Below, piece after piece: positions 47,873 to 56,360 of a stretch of DNA of 64,000 nucleotides. The translations under genes were made by a program, and so were the position numbers. The stretch is taken from NCBI RefSeq assembly GCF_029968035.1, contig NZ_JASCIQ010000027.1, positions 1 through 64,000 on the forward strand, in the 5' to 3' direction. Each line of letters begins with the position of its first letter. The first letter of the stretch is position 1. Origin of the DNA: Streptomyces cavernicola (GTDB lineage Bacteria; Actinomycetota; Actinomycetes; Streptomycetales; Streptomycetaceae). Under the pieces are notes generated by a model that did no database searches, was not told the DNA's origin, and saw only the letters and a list, made by a program, of their open reading frames with translations.

Positions 47873-49369
47873 TTGACTGAGCTCGCCGCGTTCCCCCTGC
47901 CCTTCGCCGAATCCTTCTCGACGCCGACGGCGCCGCCCAGGACCCGGCGCGAGCTGGAGATGATCCGGTGCAGCGCCGCCATACGGTCGAAGCCGGACTG
48001 GTTCGCGAAGATGCGGGACCCGGAGATCGTCGCCCGGTGGACGCGGGAAGCGGCCGAGCAGGGCATGACCGAGGCGCAGATCCGCTATGTGCTCGCCGAG
48101 CTGGCGCACTACGCGGAGTTGCGGGACGGGCGTACGGGCATCGAGGTGTCGGCCGTGGACGGCGTGTGGCAGTCGGACGCGCTGGTCGACGACGCGCTCA
48201 GGTCCCGCCTGCGCGAGGCGGTCCGGGTCCTCGAGGACGTCCCGGAGGCGGAGCAGGACTGGCATCCGGGCTCCGACGGCCAGGTCCTGGACCTGGTGCA
48301 CCCCTCGCTGTTCTGCAACGTGCGCGAGGTGAGCGGCGGGCCCGAGCGGGCCTGGCAGAACCCGGCGGGGACGGACTGGACCAAGTACCAGTTCTCGAAC
48401 AAGTTCCAGTGGCTGCCCACGGACGTCGAGGTCGACGCCGACGGCGGCGTGTCCTTCCTCTCGTACGTGAACAACGTCCACCCCGTGGAGCACCGCGAAC
48501 TGGCCGCCGTGCTCCCGGAGTTGCTGGGCCGGGTGCTGCCGCTGTTCGAGAACGTGCTGACCGATCTGCGCCACCCGCGGCCGCTGCGGATCGAGGCGGA
48601 CCCGTACTCCTGGTACGACGAGGACGCCGAGCCGTCCTGGCCCGAGGGCGACGACGAGGAGGAGCAAGCCGCGTACGAGGACGCGATGGACAAGTGGTAC
48701 GACAACCGCCGCCCGACCGTCCCGGACGCCCCGGAGTTCAGCGCACCCGAGGCGCCCGACGACACCGCCCGGGTCGACCTGCGCGGCCGACGCCTGCAGG
48801 TCATAGCGAAGCTCGCCACCATTCAACTCACCCCGGACAAGCCCGAGTACGCGGGCGGCTCCTGGCATGTGGAGGGGATGCTGAACGAGCGGATCGTCTC
48901 GACCGCCCTCTACTACTGGGACAGCGAGAACATCACCGAGAGCCGGCTGGGCTTCCGGGCCGCGCTCGACGACCCGCGCTACGAGCAGAACGACGACACG
49001 GGCGTGAGCGAGGTGTACGGCCTGGAGGACGAGGACCCGCTGAACCAGGTCCTCGGTTCGGCGGCGACGCCGGCGGGCCGCTGCCTGGCGTTCCCGAACG
49101 TCCTGCAGCACCGCGTCAGCCCGTTCCGGCTCGCCGACCCGGCCCGGCCGGGGCACCGCAAGATCCTGGCGTTCTTCCTGGTCGACCCGGAGCGGCGGAT
49201 CGTCTCGACCTCCGACATACCGCCGCAGCAGCCGTGGGCCGACACCTCGACCATGACGCTGGAGCAGGCCCACGGATTCCGCGAACAGCTCATGCACGAA
49301 CGCAAGTTCTTCGTCGACGAGCACAACGAGCAGCTCTACGAGCGGGAGTTCTCCCTCTGCGAGCACTGA
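47873..49369 (+). CDS. DUF4246 family protein (2-oxoglutarate oxygenase-like)
   Basis: A 498-residue protein of the DUF4246 family, which is found mostly in fungi. A region with oxygenase-like metal ligands is visible: WHVEGMLNERIVSTALYYWD (His-x-Glu) and FPNVLQHRVSPFRLADPARP followed by HRKILAFFLVDP, giving a second His and an Arg for a possible 2-oxoglutarate anchor. This suggests a non-haem iron dioxygenase, an inference from motif order. The start is TTG at 47873, after GGAAGG. No regulator or partner is adjacent. The copy-2 repeat with two OsdR-like boxes lies upstream and may control it. Confidence 0.87.
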   Translation: MTELAAFPLPFAESFSTPTAPPRTRRELEMIRCSAAIRSKPDWFAKMRDPEIVARWTREAAEQGMTEAQIRYVLAELAHYAELRDGRTGIEVSAVDGVWQSDALVDDALRSRLREAVRVLEDVPEAEQDWHPGSDGQVLDLVHPSLFCNVREVSGGPERAWQNPAGTDWTKYQFSNKFQWLPTDVEVDADGGVSFLSYVNNVHPVEHRELAAVLPELLGRVLPLFENVLTDLRHPRPLRIEADPYSWYDEDAEPSWPEGDDEEEQAAYEDAMDKWYDNRRPTVPDAPEFSAPEAPDDTARVDLRGRRLQVIAKLATIQLTPDKPEYAGGSWHVEGMLNERIVSTALYYWDSENITESRLGFRAALDDPRYEQNDDTGVSEVYGLEDEDPLNQVLGSAATPAGRCLAFPNVLQHRVSPFRLADPARPGHRKILAFFLVDPERRIVSTSDIPPQQPWADTSTMTLEQAHGFREQLMHERKFFVDEHNEQLYEREFSLCEH

Positions 49370-49515
49370 CCCCGGCGCACTGCCCGGCCCTCGCCCAACG
49401 CCCGTACACACAGGACCTGTTGACGTCCGACGAACCCGAGCCTGCCTCGACCGGCGCTCGACCCGCGCCCCCGAGGTCGTACGCGGAGCGAGCCCGGCCG
49501 GGAACGCGGCCCGCG

Positions 49516-50028
49516 CTACACGCCCGTAGCGCCGTCGATGCGTTCGCGGAGCAGGTCGGCGTGGCCGTTGTGGCGGGCGTACTCCTCGGTCATGTGGACG
49601 TAGATCCAGCGGAGGTTGACGTCCTGCTCCATGAAGCGGCCGGTGTCGGTCAGCGTGCGGTCGGCGCACAGCTCGCGGGCGCGGGCGACCTCCGCGCGCC
49701 AGGTGGCGAGGGCATCACTCAGGGCGGCGCCCTCGGCCACGTCGAAGCCGCCGTCGGGGCCGTCCGGGTCGGCCTGCGGGTCGAAGATGGGCGGCGCCTG
49801 CTCCCCGGCGAACACCCGCCGGAACCAGTTCCGCTCCACCTCCGCCATGTGCTGGACCAGGCCCGTCAGCGTGAAACCGGACGGCGGCACGGACGCGGTG
49901 GCGGCCTGCTCGTCGTTCAGCCCCTCGCACTTCATGGCCAGGGTGGCGCGGTGAAAGTCGAGCCAACTCTCCAGCGTCGTACGCTCGTCGGCGTTCAGGG
50001 GCGGCAGGGGCCGATCGATGGCACTCAT
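49516..50028 (-). CDS. DinB/DUF664 family protein
   Basis: A 170-residue four-helix-bundle protein. The DinB fold is shown by LESWLDFHRATLAMKCEGLN, SGFTLTGLVQHMAEVERNWF (metal His in VQHM) and IYVHMTEEYARHNGHADLLR (the His pair of the third metal ligand, HxxxH). Members include mycothiol- and bacillithiol-dependent enzymes, so a thiol transferase role is possible. The same fold occurs at 54489. It is divergent from the methyltransferase gene, with a GNAT remnant between. Confidence 0.88.
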   Translation of the reverse strand: MSAIDRPLPPLNADERTTLESWLDFHRATLAMKCEGLNDEQAATASVPPSGFTLTGLVQHMAEVERNWFRRVFAGEQAPPIFDPQADPDGPDGGFDVAEGAALSDALATWRAEVARARELCADRTLTDTGRFMEQDVNLRWIYVHMTEEYARHNGHADLLRERIDGATGV

Positions 50029-50103
50029 CCGGCGATTATCGCCCGCGCCCGAGACGGTCGCCGGGCCAGGGTGATCTCCCGGCCGCCCGGCCGCCCTGCG
50101 GCT

Positions 50104-50212
50104 GTTCACATCGGCGAAGTGGTCCTCACCTCCGGAGTGCGCACGCCCGGCAGCCGAGATGGGCTGGATCCTCAACCCGCGGCGGGCCGGGCAGGGTTAC
50201 GCCGTCGAGGCG
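50104..50212 (+). pseudogene. GNAT acetyltransferase remnant
   Basis: One frame reads VHIGEVVLTSGVRTPG from 50104. The next frame reads AAEMGWILNPRRAGQGYAVE from about 50150. Together these are two neighbouring strands of RimJ/RimL-type GNAT acetyltransferases (IGxVxL and AEIGWxLNPxxxGxGYAxEA), separated by a frameshift and missing sequence. There is no start, and the rest of the domain is gone. This is a weak but specific sign of a lost gene. Confidence 0.5.
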
Positions 50213-50269
50213 GACGGGCCGTGCGGAGGCGTTCTTGTTCCGGCGTGTTCCCTGCCCGAGGATCGCCCC

Positions 50270-51058
50270 ATGAGCCGTGCCCATGACGACGAGCGACTGG
50301 CCGGCGCCTACGAGCACGGCAACGAGATGCCCGAGGAGTCCCTGCGGGCCTGGGTCGCGCTGATCGCCTCGCATGTGCGGCGGCCGTCGCCGTCGATCGT
50401 CGAGATCGGAGCGGGAACGGGCGTCTTCTCCGCTGCGATGGCCCGTTGGATCAAGGGCAGTGAGGTCGTGGCCGTCGACGCATCCGAGGCGATGCTCGCC
50501 GAGGTCCGACGGCACCATCCGCACCCCGCGGTGCGGTACTTGCCCGGGGAGGCGGAGGCCCTCCCCACGGGCTCGGACGCCTTCGACCTGGCGTTGCTGT
50601 CCCGCGTGATCCACCACATCCCGGACCGCACGCGCGCGGCCCGCGAACTGGTCCGCGTGCTCCGCGTCGGCGGCAGAGCGCTCGTCCGCACCACGTTCCG
50701 CGAACGCCTCGACGCGGTGGTCTACGACCACTGGCCCCGGCTGCGGGCGGTCGACGAGCGGCGATTCCCGAGCGAGGAGGAGGTCGTCGCCGACTTCGCC
50801 TCCGCCGGGCTCACCCTGGAGACCGTCACCTCCTTCGCCCAGCCGGTGGCGGCGAACCTGCACGAGTACCACGCCCGCCTCACCGGCCGGCCGCAGTCGA
50901 AGTTCACGCACCTCACCGACGAGGAGTTCCACCGGGGCCTCGACCAGCTCGACGCCGCAGCCCGTGACGAGGCCCTGCACACGCCCCGCCCAGTCCTCGA
51001 ACGCTACGACGTGGCCGTCTTCTCCCGACCGCTCTTCCGGCCGTTCTCCCGCCCTTGA
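50270..51058 (+). CDS. Class I SAM-dependent methyltransferase
   Basis: A 262-residue methyltransferase of the UbiE/class I type. Motif I is SIVEIGAGTGVFSAAMARWI (about 42-60). VVAVDASEAMLAEVRR is motif post-I, and FDLALLSRVIHHIPDRTRAA motif II. The ATG at 50270 has GAGGAT before it and starts just ahead of the domain; an in-frame ATG at 50159 belongs to the GNAT remnant. Substrate unknown. It is followed by the SUKH gene on the same strand after 100 bp. Confidence 0.9.
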   Translation: MSRAHDDERLAGAYEHGNEMPEESLRAWVALIASHVRRPSPSIVEIGAGTGVFSAAMARWIKGSEVVAVDASEAMLAEVRRHHPHPAVRYLPGEAEALPTGSDAFDLALLSRVIHHIPDRTRAARELVRVLRVGGRALVRTTFRERLDAVVYDHWPRLRAVDERRFPSEEEVVADFASAGLTLETVTSFAQPVAANLHEYHARLTGRPQSKFTHLTDEEFHRGLDQLDAAARDEALHTPRPVLERYDVAVFSRPLFRPFSRP

Positions 51059-51159
51059 CGGCTGGCGCTTCCTTCGCCCAACTCGATTGTCAGACCCGGC
51101 GATTACTGTCTTCGGTAGTGGTCGCAGAGTGTCCGTCGAAGTCGGAGGAGTGCCGTCCC

Positions 51160-51786
51160 GTGAGTGCCGTGAGCCCTGGAAGCGTCGTACGTGACGCCTA
51201 CTCCCCCGTGCCCGAGCTCAACCTGCTCAAGGAGTTCCTGGAGCGTTCCGGGGACCATCTCTCCGTCATCGGCTTCGAGTTGTTCGACTGGGACGACGAC
51301 CTGGACTGGTTCTGCGGCGCCGCCCCCGACACGTATCTGGACCGCCTGATCCCCTTCGCGTACGCCACGTCCTCCGGGTCGTACTACGCGCTGTGGCGCT
51401 GCGACGACCGGCCGGACCTGGCTGCCCTGCCGGTCGTCTTCTTCGGCGACGAGGGCGACCTGTGCATCGAGGCCGGTGACCTGCGTGAGCTGTTCCAACT
51501 CCTCGGCGCCGACCCGGACCCGGAGGAACTCGACGACTACTTCGACCTGGACGCCCCGCAGGACCGCGCGGACCGGGAGCGGTTCGACGTGACGCTCGCG
51601 GAGTACCGGGAGTGGCTGCTGCGGGAGTTCGGGCTCGCGCCGCTCGACAGCCGGGACGCCGTCGACGAGCAGCGGGCCGACGCGTACGCGCTCCGGTTCG
51701 CCCACTGGATCGCCGAGTTCGCGGACGAGGGACTCCTCAACCATGCGACGCGCGCGCTCGGCGTGGACATATCCGCCGAGGGCTAG
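51160..51786 (+). CDS. SMI1/KNR4 (SUKH) family protein
   Basis: A 208-residue protein with the SUKH pattern: LKEFLERSGDHLSVIGFELF, LDRLIPFAYATSSGSYYALW and LAALPVVFFGDEGDLCIEAG followed by DLRELFQLLGADPDPEELDD. SUKH proteins are often immunity proteins against polymorphic toxins but also occur alone. No toxin gene is nearby, so immunity is not supported here. GTG at 51160 is preceded by GGAGGAG at 9 bp. The DUF2625 gene lies 96 bp downstream. Confidence 0.85.
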   Translation: MSAVSPGSVVRDAYSPVPELNLLKEFLERSGDHLSVIGFELFDWDDDLDWFCGAAPDTYLDRLIPFAYATSSGSYYALWRCDDRPDLAALPVVFFGDEGDLCIEAGDLRELFQLLGADPDPEELDDYFDLDAPQDRADRERFDVTLAEYREWLLREFGLAPLDSRDAVDEQRADAYALRFAHWIAEFADEGLLNHATRALGVDISAEG

Positions 51787-51882
51787 GCCGTCTCCTCCGG
51801 GTCGGGCCCCACCACCAGGAGAAGCGACGGCCGGTGCGAGGATGCGGGGAAGCGGGGATGCGAGGACGCGGGGGATGCAGGG

Positions 51883-52611
51883 ATGCGCGAAGCCGATGAG
51901 TTGATCAACGTCGAGGACCCGGCCTGGCCGCTTCTGGTCCAGGAGCTGTCCGACACCGACGTGCCGGTCGAAGTGCTCCCCGGCGACGGCGAGTTGGGCC
52001 GTGCCGCCCTGCTGCAACTGCAGGTCTCCGCCCGGTCGAATCTGGGCGGTCTGGTCCTGAACTGCGGCGGCCTCCTCGTGGACGGCGGATGGTTGCGGAT
52101 CTTCGGAAGTCCGAGCGGCGACCACCCCGAAGGGATACCGGGCCTGGCCGAGGTGAACGCGATGCCCGCGACGTTCGATCCGGCATGGGCACCGGATGCC
52201 GGCCTCGTGGTGGCGCACGACGTGCTGGGCGGGGTCTTCGCCGTCAACGGCGGCGCCCCCGGCGAGGCCGGACGCCCCGGCGGGCCGGGCGAGATCATCT
52301 ACTTCGCCCCCGACACCCTCCGCTGGATCGCCCTCGGCGCCGGACACTCCGCCTGGCTGACCTGGATCTTCACCGGAGGCCTCCAGACGTTCTACGAGGA
52401 CCTGCGCTGGGAGGGCTGGCACAGCGAGGCATCCGCCTTGGCTCCCCGACAGGGACTGTCGGTCTTCCCGCCCCTGTGGTCGGAGGAGGCCCGCCGGGAC
52501 CTCCCGGCGACCAGCCGCCGCGCCGTGCCCATGGCGGAAATCCTGGGGCAGAGCCACGACGCGTGCCTGCGGTTCGACGGGGCCGATCCGGGGTTCCTCG
52601 GAGCACTGTGA
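51883..52611 (+). CDS. DUF2625 family protein
   Basis: A 242-residue soluble protein of the DUF2625 family. Family blocks are MREADELINVEDPAWPLLVQ at the start, GGLVLNCGGLLVDGGWLRIF, VAHDVLGGVFAVNGGAPGE and IYFAPDTLRWIALGAGHSAW, with a WHSEASALAPRQGLSVFPPL C-terminal region. It is distantly SUKH-like in length and arrangement. The function is unknown. It follows the SUKH gene on the same strand; both may serve a similar purpose. Confidence 0.88.
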   Translation: MREADELINVEDPAWPLLVQELSDTDVPVEVLPGDGELGRAALLQLQVSARSNLGGLVLNCGGLLVDGGWLRIFGSPSGDHPEGIPGLAEVNAMPATFDPAWAPDAGLVVAHDVLGGVFAVNGGAPGEAGRPGGPGEIIYFAPDTLRWIALGAGHSAWLTWIFTGGLQTFYEDLRWEGWHSEASALAPRQGLSVFPPLWSEEARRDLPATSRRAVPMAEILGQSHDACLRFDGADPGFLGAL

Positions 52612-52809
52612 ATCGGCGGGACCACGCGGCGACACCCAAGCCCGGCAAGCCGATCCGCCGCACCGGGAACAGCCGGTCCTGCCCGGGAGGTTGCATCAGC
52701 CGAGGGGCCGGCGCCTCGCGTGGGAAAAGCGGACACCACCAGGTCGTACGCTCCACCGAGATCCGGGCCCCAGGGGCGCGGTACGCCCGCCGCGCACCCG
52801 GACCGAAAC

Positions 52810-52825
52810 ATATGACCGGTCGTAT
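52810..52825. promoter_or_regulatory. 16-bp dyad upstream of PIG-L gene
   Basis: ATATGACC-GGTCGTAT (52810-52825) is an inverted repeat with one mismatch, 19-34 bp before the ATG. Position over the transcription or translation start and the AT-rich ends fit a TetR-type operator. No regulator is adjacent. Confidence 0.5.
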
Positions 52826-52843
52826 AACCGCAGGAGGACTTCC

Positions 52844-53686
52844 ATGACCGACCGACCCTTGACGCTGATGGCCGTACACGCCCACCCCGACGATGAGGCG
52901 ACCGGCACCGGAGGGGTCCTCGCGCGGTATGCGGCGGAAGGCATCCGTACGGTTCTCGTGACCTGTACCGACGGCGGCTGCGGTGACGGGCCGGGAGGGA
53001 TCAAGCCGGGCGAGCCCGGCCACGACCCGGCGGCCGTCGCCCGGATGCGCCGGCAAGAACTCGAGGCGAGCTGCGAAGTCCTGAAGATCAGCGACCTGGA
53101 GCTCCTCGGCTACGCCGACTCCGGGATGATCGGCTGGCCCAGCAACGACGCCCCCGGATCCTTCTGGCAGACCCCCGTCGAGGAAGGCGCCGACCGGCTC
53201 GCGGAACTCATGCGGCACTACCGCCCCGATGTCGTCGTCACCTACGACGAGAACGGCTTCTACGGTCACCCCGACCACATCCAGGCCCACCGCATCACGA
53301 TGGCGGCCCTGGAGAAGCTGGAGCAGACCGAGCTGACGCCGAAGGTGTACTGGACGACGATGCCCCGCTCGGGCATGCAGCGATTCGGCGAGCTCATGCG
53401 GGAGTTCAACCCGGACATGCCGGAGCCGGACCCCGCCGAGGCCGCCGCCATGGCCGAGATAGGGCTCCCCGACGACGAGATCACCACCTGGGTCGACACC
53501 ACCCCGTACAGCGGTCAGAAGTTCGACGCGCTGGCCGCGCACGCCAGCCAGGGCGAGAACATCTTCTTCCTCAAGATGGGGCAGGAGCGGTTCGCCGAGC
53601 TGATGGGCACGGAGACCTTCGTACGGGTCAAGGACACCACCGGCGCTGCCATACCGGAGAACGACCTCTTCGCCGGACTGCGCTGA
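52844..53686 (+). CDS. PIG-L/LmbE family deacetylase
   Basis: A 280-residue zinc deacetylase. The zinc motif AVHAHPDDEATGTGG is near residues 10-24, and the third ligand is in GFYGHPDHIQAHR (about 140-150). These enzymes remove N-acetyl groups from sugars, or cleave mycothiol conjugates (Mca-like), which streptomycetes use for detoxification. The C-terminal region is distinct from Mca/MshB sequences I know, so the substrate is open. CAGGAGG lies before the ATG, and a dyad at 52810 suggests local repression. Confidence 0.9.
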   Translation: MTDRPLTLMAVHAHPDDEATGTGGVLARYAAEGIRTVLVTCTDGGCGDGPGGIKPGEPGHDPAAVARMRRQELEASCEVLKISDLELLGYADSGMIGWPSNDAPGSFWQTPVEEGADRLAELMRHYRPDVVVTYDENGFYGHPDHIQAHRITMAALEKLEQTELTPKVYWTTMPRSGMQRFGELMREFNPDMPEPDPAEAAAMAEIGLPDDEITTWVDTTPYSGQKFDALAAHASQGENIFFLKMGQERFAELMGTETFVRVKDTTGAAIPENDLFAGLR

Positions 53687-53784
53687 TCCGTACGCCCGCA
53701 CGCCCATACGCCCGCACGCACCGCCGTGCCGGGCGGGGCCGTAGCCTGCCCTGGCAACTGCACGGCGAAGGAAAGGGCAGTCCC

Positions 53785-54336
53785 ATGTGGGGTTGGGGAC
53801 GCAGAGGCGGAACAGGACCAGTGGTGCAGGCGGCGGTCGTCGGCTCCCAGGGGCACGGCAAGAGCACCGTGACCCAGGCGTTGAGGGAGCTGCTGCCCCA
53901 GGAATACCGGCAACCTCAGCTGCCGCCGGGGCAGTTCGCCACGGCACGCGGCCCGTACCAGCTGTACGACTGCGTCGATCCCGACGACTTCCGGTCCCGA
54001 CTCGCCGTCGGCGCGGACCAGTTGGGCGGTGTGCTCCTCGTCGTCTCCGCCGACGAGGGGCCGATGCCCGAGACCCGCGAGTATCTGGCGGCGGCGCGAG
54101 AGGCGGGCGTTTCGCAGATCGCGGTGTTCCTCGGCAAGCTCGATCTGGTCGACGATCGGGACATCGAGCTCATCATCGAGCTCGAAATCCACGAACTGCT
54201 TGACGAGTTGGGCTTCGGCGACCAGTCCCCCGTGGTGCACGGATCCGCCCTGCAGGCGCTGCGGAACGGCAACTCACGCAAGGGCCGCCACGACGTGGTC
54301 CGCCTGGCACAGGCCCTGGACGGCCACTTCCGCTGA
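53785..54336 (+). CDS. Miniature EF-Tu-like GTPase domain
   Basis: A 183-residue stand-alone relative of the EF-Tu G domain. The P loop GSQGHGKST is intact (20-28). Switch I is missing: the chain passes from QALRELLP straight to ATARGPYQLYDCVDP. G3 is DCVDP where EF-Tu has DCPGH, so the catalytic His is lost. G4 is GKLD (117-120) in place of NKCD. G5 is GSALQAL. VSADEGPMPETREYLAAARE is very close to EF-Tu. It should bind a nucleotide weakly and hydrolyse it poorly. Domains 2 and 3 are absent. AAGGAAAGG precedes the ATG. Confidence 0.85.
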   Translation: MWGWGRRGGTGPVVQAAVVGSQGHGKSTVTQALRELLPQEYRQPQLPPGQFATARGPYQLYDCVDPDDFRSRLAVGADQLGGVLLVVSADEGPMPETREYLAAAREAGVSQIAVFLGKLDLVDDRDIELIIELEIHELLDELGFGDQSPVVHGSALQALRNGNSRKGRHDVVRLAQALDGHFR

Positions 54337-54488
54337 ACACTGGATCCCTGAAACTGGATCGCTGAAGGCTGCGCCCTGGGGCCCTGAACTCTGAGACCGG
54401 ACCGGCGAGACCTCCGCACCACCGCCAGGCGTTGCGGAGGCCCGTACGGATCTTGAGGCCACGAGCAGCCCATGACAGTCTCCTGCCG

Positions 54489-55073
54489 GTGATCGATGAA
54501 TTCGCGAAACACCACCTGCACGGGAGACTGCGGCGGGACCGCGAGGCGCTGCTCTGGAAACTCGACGGCCTCTCCGAATACGACGCCCGCCGGCCTTTGA
54601 CCGCGACCGGGACCAACCTCCTCGGCCTGGTCAAACACGTGGCCACCGTCGAGGCCAGATACCTCGGCGAAGTCTTCGACCGCCCTTCCCCGGAACCGCT
54701 GCCCCGGTGGCAGGACTCCGACGGCAGCGACCTGTGGGCGGCCGAGGACGAGACCCGCGAGCAGATCACCGCGTTCTACCGGCGTACGTGGGACCGCTCG
54801 GACGCGACGATCACCCAACTCCCCCTCGACACCCCCGGCCACGTGCCGTGGTGGCCGGAGCCTCGCCCCAACACGAACCTGTTCGCCGTCATGGCCCACG
54901 TCCTCGCCGAGACCGTCCGGCACACCGGGCACGCCGATATTCTCCGCGAGGGCATCGACGGCCGCACCGGGCTGCGCGCCGCACACGAGAGGGAGATCGA
55001 CGAGGCAGCCCGCGCCGCCCACTTCGCGAAGGTCGAGCGGGCCGCGAGGGCGGCCGCACCGATCAAGGCTTGA
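54489..55073 (+). CDS. DinB family protein
   Basis: About 194 residues. The DinB fold is seen in LRRDREALLWKLDGLSEYDA, NLLGLVKHVATVEARYLGEV (metal His in VKHV) and VMAHVLAETVRHTGHADILR (HxxxHTGHAD). It likely binds a divalent metal and may use mycothiol. A C-terminal helix rich in Ala/Arg extends beyond the fold. The start is uncertain: GTG 54489 (used here) or TTG 54432; neither has a good ribosome binding site. It is unrelated in orientation to the DinB gene at 49516. Confidence 0.82.
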   Translation: MIDEFAKHHLHGRLRRDREALLWKLDGLSEYDARRPLTATGTNLLGLVKHVATVEARYLGEVFDRPSPEPLPRWQDSDGSDLWAAEDETREQITAFYRRTWDRSDATITQLPLDTPGHVPWWPEPRPNTNLFAVMAHVLAETVRHTGHADILREGIDGRTGLRAAHEREIDEAARAAHFAKVERAARAAAPIKA

Positions 55074-55170
55074 CGTGCCAGGTGGGAAATCTTCTCAACT
55101 CCGTGACCTGAATCTGACCGCCCCCTCCCGCCGGGGAAGCCCCCGTTTCCGGAAGTCCGCGCAATTCATC

Positions 55171-55190
55171 GGCTCTGGCTATATACGTGA
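55171..55190 (+). promoter_or_regulatory. Promoter-like element shared with the MFS operon
   Basis: GGCTCTGGCTATATACGTGA lies about 130 bp before the dehydrogenase start. The same 13-bp core GGCTCTGGCTATA, with further matches downstream, stands before the MFS gene at 61561-61575 on the other strand. Two catabolic units of the same neighbourhood thus share a promoter or operator. LysR at 56361 is the likely factor. Confidence 0.6.
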
Positions 55191-55318
55191 CACGGAATTC
55201 GCCCTTGTTCGGATTCCCGGCCGCCGATGAAATGGCTGCGGTGCGGTGGCCGTACGCGGTGATTCAGCGAAGCCGATCGCGCCAGCCGTCCCGAATGCGA
55301 GAAAGGACTGCCCGCGCG

Positions 55319-56182
55319 ATGGGTGAGATCAGCACTGTAGGAGTCGTCGGCTGCGGCCTGATGGGCTCCGGGATCGCCGAGGTCTGCGCCCGCGCGGGCC
55401 TCGACGTTCTCGTCGGCGAGCTCGACGCCGAGGCCGCCAGGGCCGGAAAGGCCCGCGTCACCGCCTCCCTCGACCGGGGCGTCCGTAGCAGAAAGCTCTC
55501 CGCGGCCGACCGGGACACCGCCCTGGCACGGCTCGCCTTCACCGACGACCTGGCGGATTTCGCCGAACTCCCCCTGGTCGTCGAGGCCGTGGCCGAACGG
55601 CTCGACGTGAAGAGCGGCATCCTCACCGCCCTCGACAAGGTCCTCCTCGACCCGGACGCGATCATCGCCTCCAACACGTCCTCCATCCCCGTCATCGAAC
55701 TCGCGGCGCTCACCGCACGCCCGGACCATGTCGTCGGCGTGCACTTCTTCAACCCGGTCCCGGTGCAGCAACTCGTGGAGATCGTCCCCACCCAGCTCAC
55801 CGCCGACGACGTCGTCGAACGCGTCACCACGCTCGTCACCGACGGCCTGGGCAAGACCGCGATCCGCGCCCGCGACCGCTCCGGCTTCGTCGTCAACGCC
55901 CTTCTGGTCCCCTACCTGATCTCCACCGTCCGGATGCTGGAGTCCGGCTTCGCGTCCGCCGAGGACATCGACAAGGGCATGGTCCTTGGCTGCGCCCACC
56001 CCATGGGGCCGCTGCGCCTGCTCGACCTGATCGGTCTCGACACCGTCCAGGCCATCGCGGAGTCCATGTACGAGGAGTTCAAGGAGCCGTTGTACGCCCC
56101 GCCTCCGCTGCTGCGGCGCATGGTCGCCGCGGGCACGCTCGGCCGCAAGACCGGCCGGGGCTTCTACCGCTACGACGGCTGA
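55319..56182 (+). CDS. 3-hydroxyacyl-CoA (3-hydroxybutyryl-CoA) dehydrogenase
   Basis: A 287-residue NAD-dependent dehydrogenase. The Rossmann motif GVVGCGLMGSGIAEV is near residues 6-20. SNTSSIPVIELA and VVGVHFFNPVPVQQLVEIV carry the catalytic Ser, His and Asn of the family. The C-terminal dimer domain ends GTLGRKTGRGFYRYDG. It oxidises (S)-3-hydroxyacyl-CoA to 3-oxoacyl-CoA in beta-oxidation-like routes. GAAAGGA precedes the ATG at 55319. The shared element upstream links it to the CoA-transferase/acyl-CoA dehydrogenase operon. Confidence 0.93.
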   Translation: MGEISTVGVVGCGLMGSGIAEVCARAGLDVLVGELDAEAARAGKARVTASLDRGVRSRKLSAADRDTALARLAFTDDLADFAELPLVVEAVAERLDVKSGILTALDKVLLDPDAIIASNTSSIPVIELAALTARPDHVVGVHFFNPVPVQQLVEIVPTQLTADDVVERVTTLVTDGLGKTAIRARDRSGFVVNALLVPYLISTVRMLESGFASAEDIDKGMVLGCAHPMGPLRLLDLIGLDTVQAIAESMYEEFKEPLYAPPPLLRRMVAAGTLGRKTGRGFYRYDG

Positions 56183-56360
56183 CGCCGACCATCGGCCACC
56201 GACTCCCGCCGCGCCGCCGGTCTCGTCGTCCTCGGTCTCGTCGTCCTCGGGATGGCCTGCAGCACCGTCGCGTTCCGGCGTGGGATGAGCAGTGAACGGG
56301 CGCACCGCACTCGCCTGGCAGCGGACCCTGCACGCCCGCCGGAAGTCGACCGGCCCTGGC

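Noticed and set aside
51160..52611. Toxin-immunity island suggested by the SUKH and DUF2625 genes
   Set aside because: No polymorphic toxin, secretion marker or RHS/WXG gene is nearby, and both families occur alone in streptomycetes.
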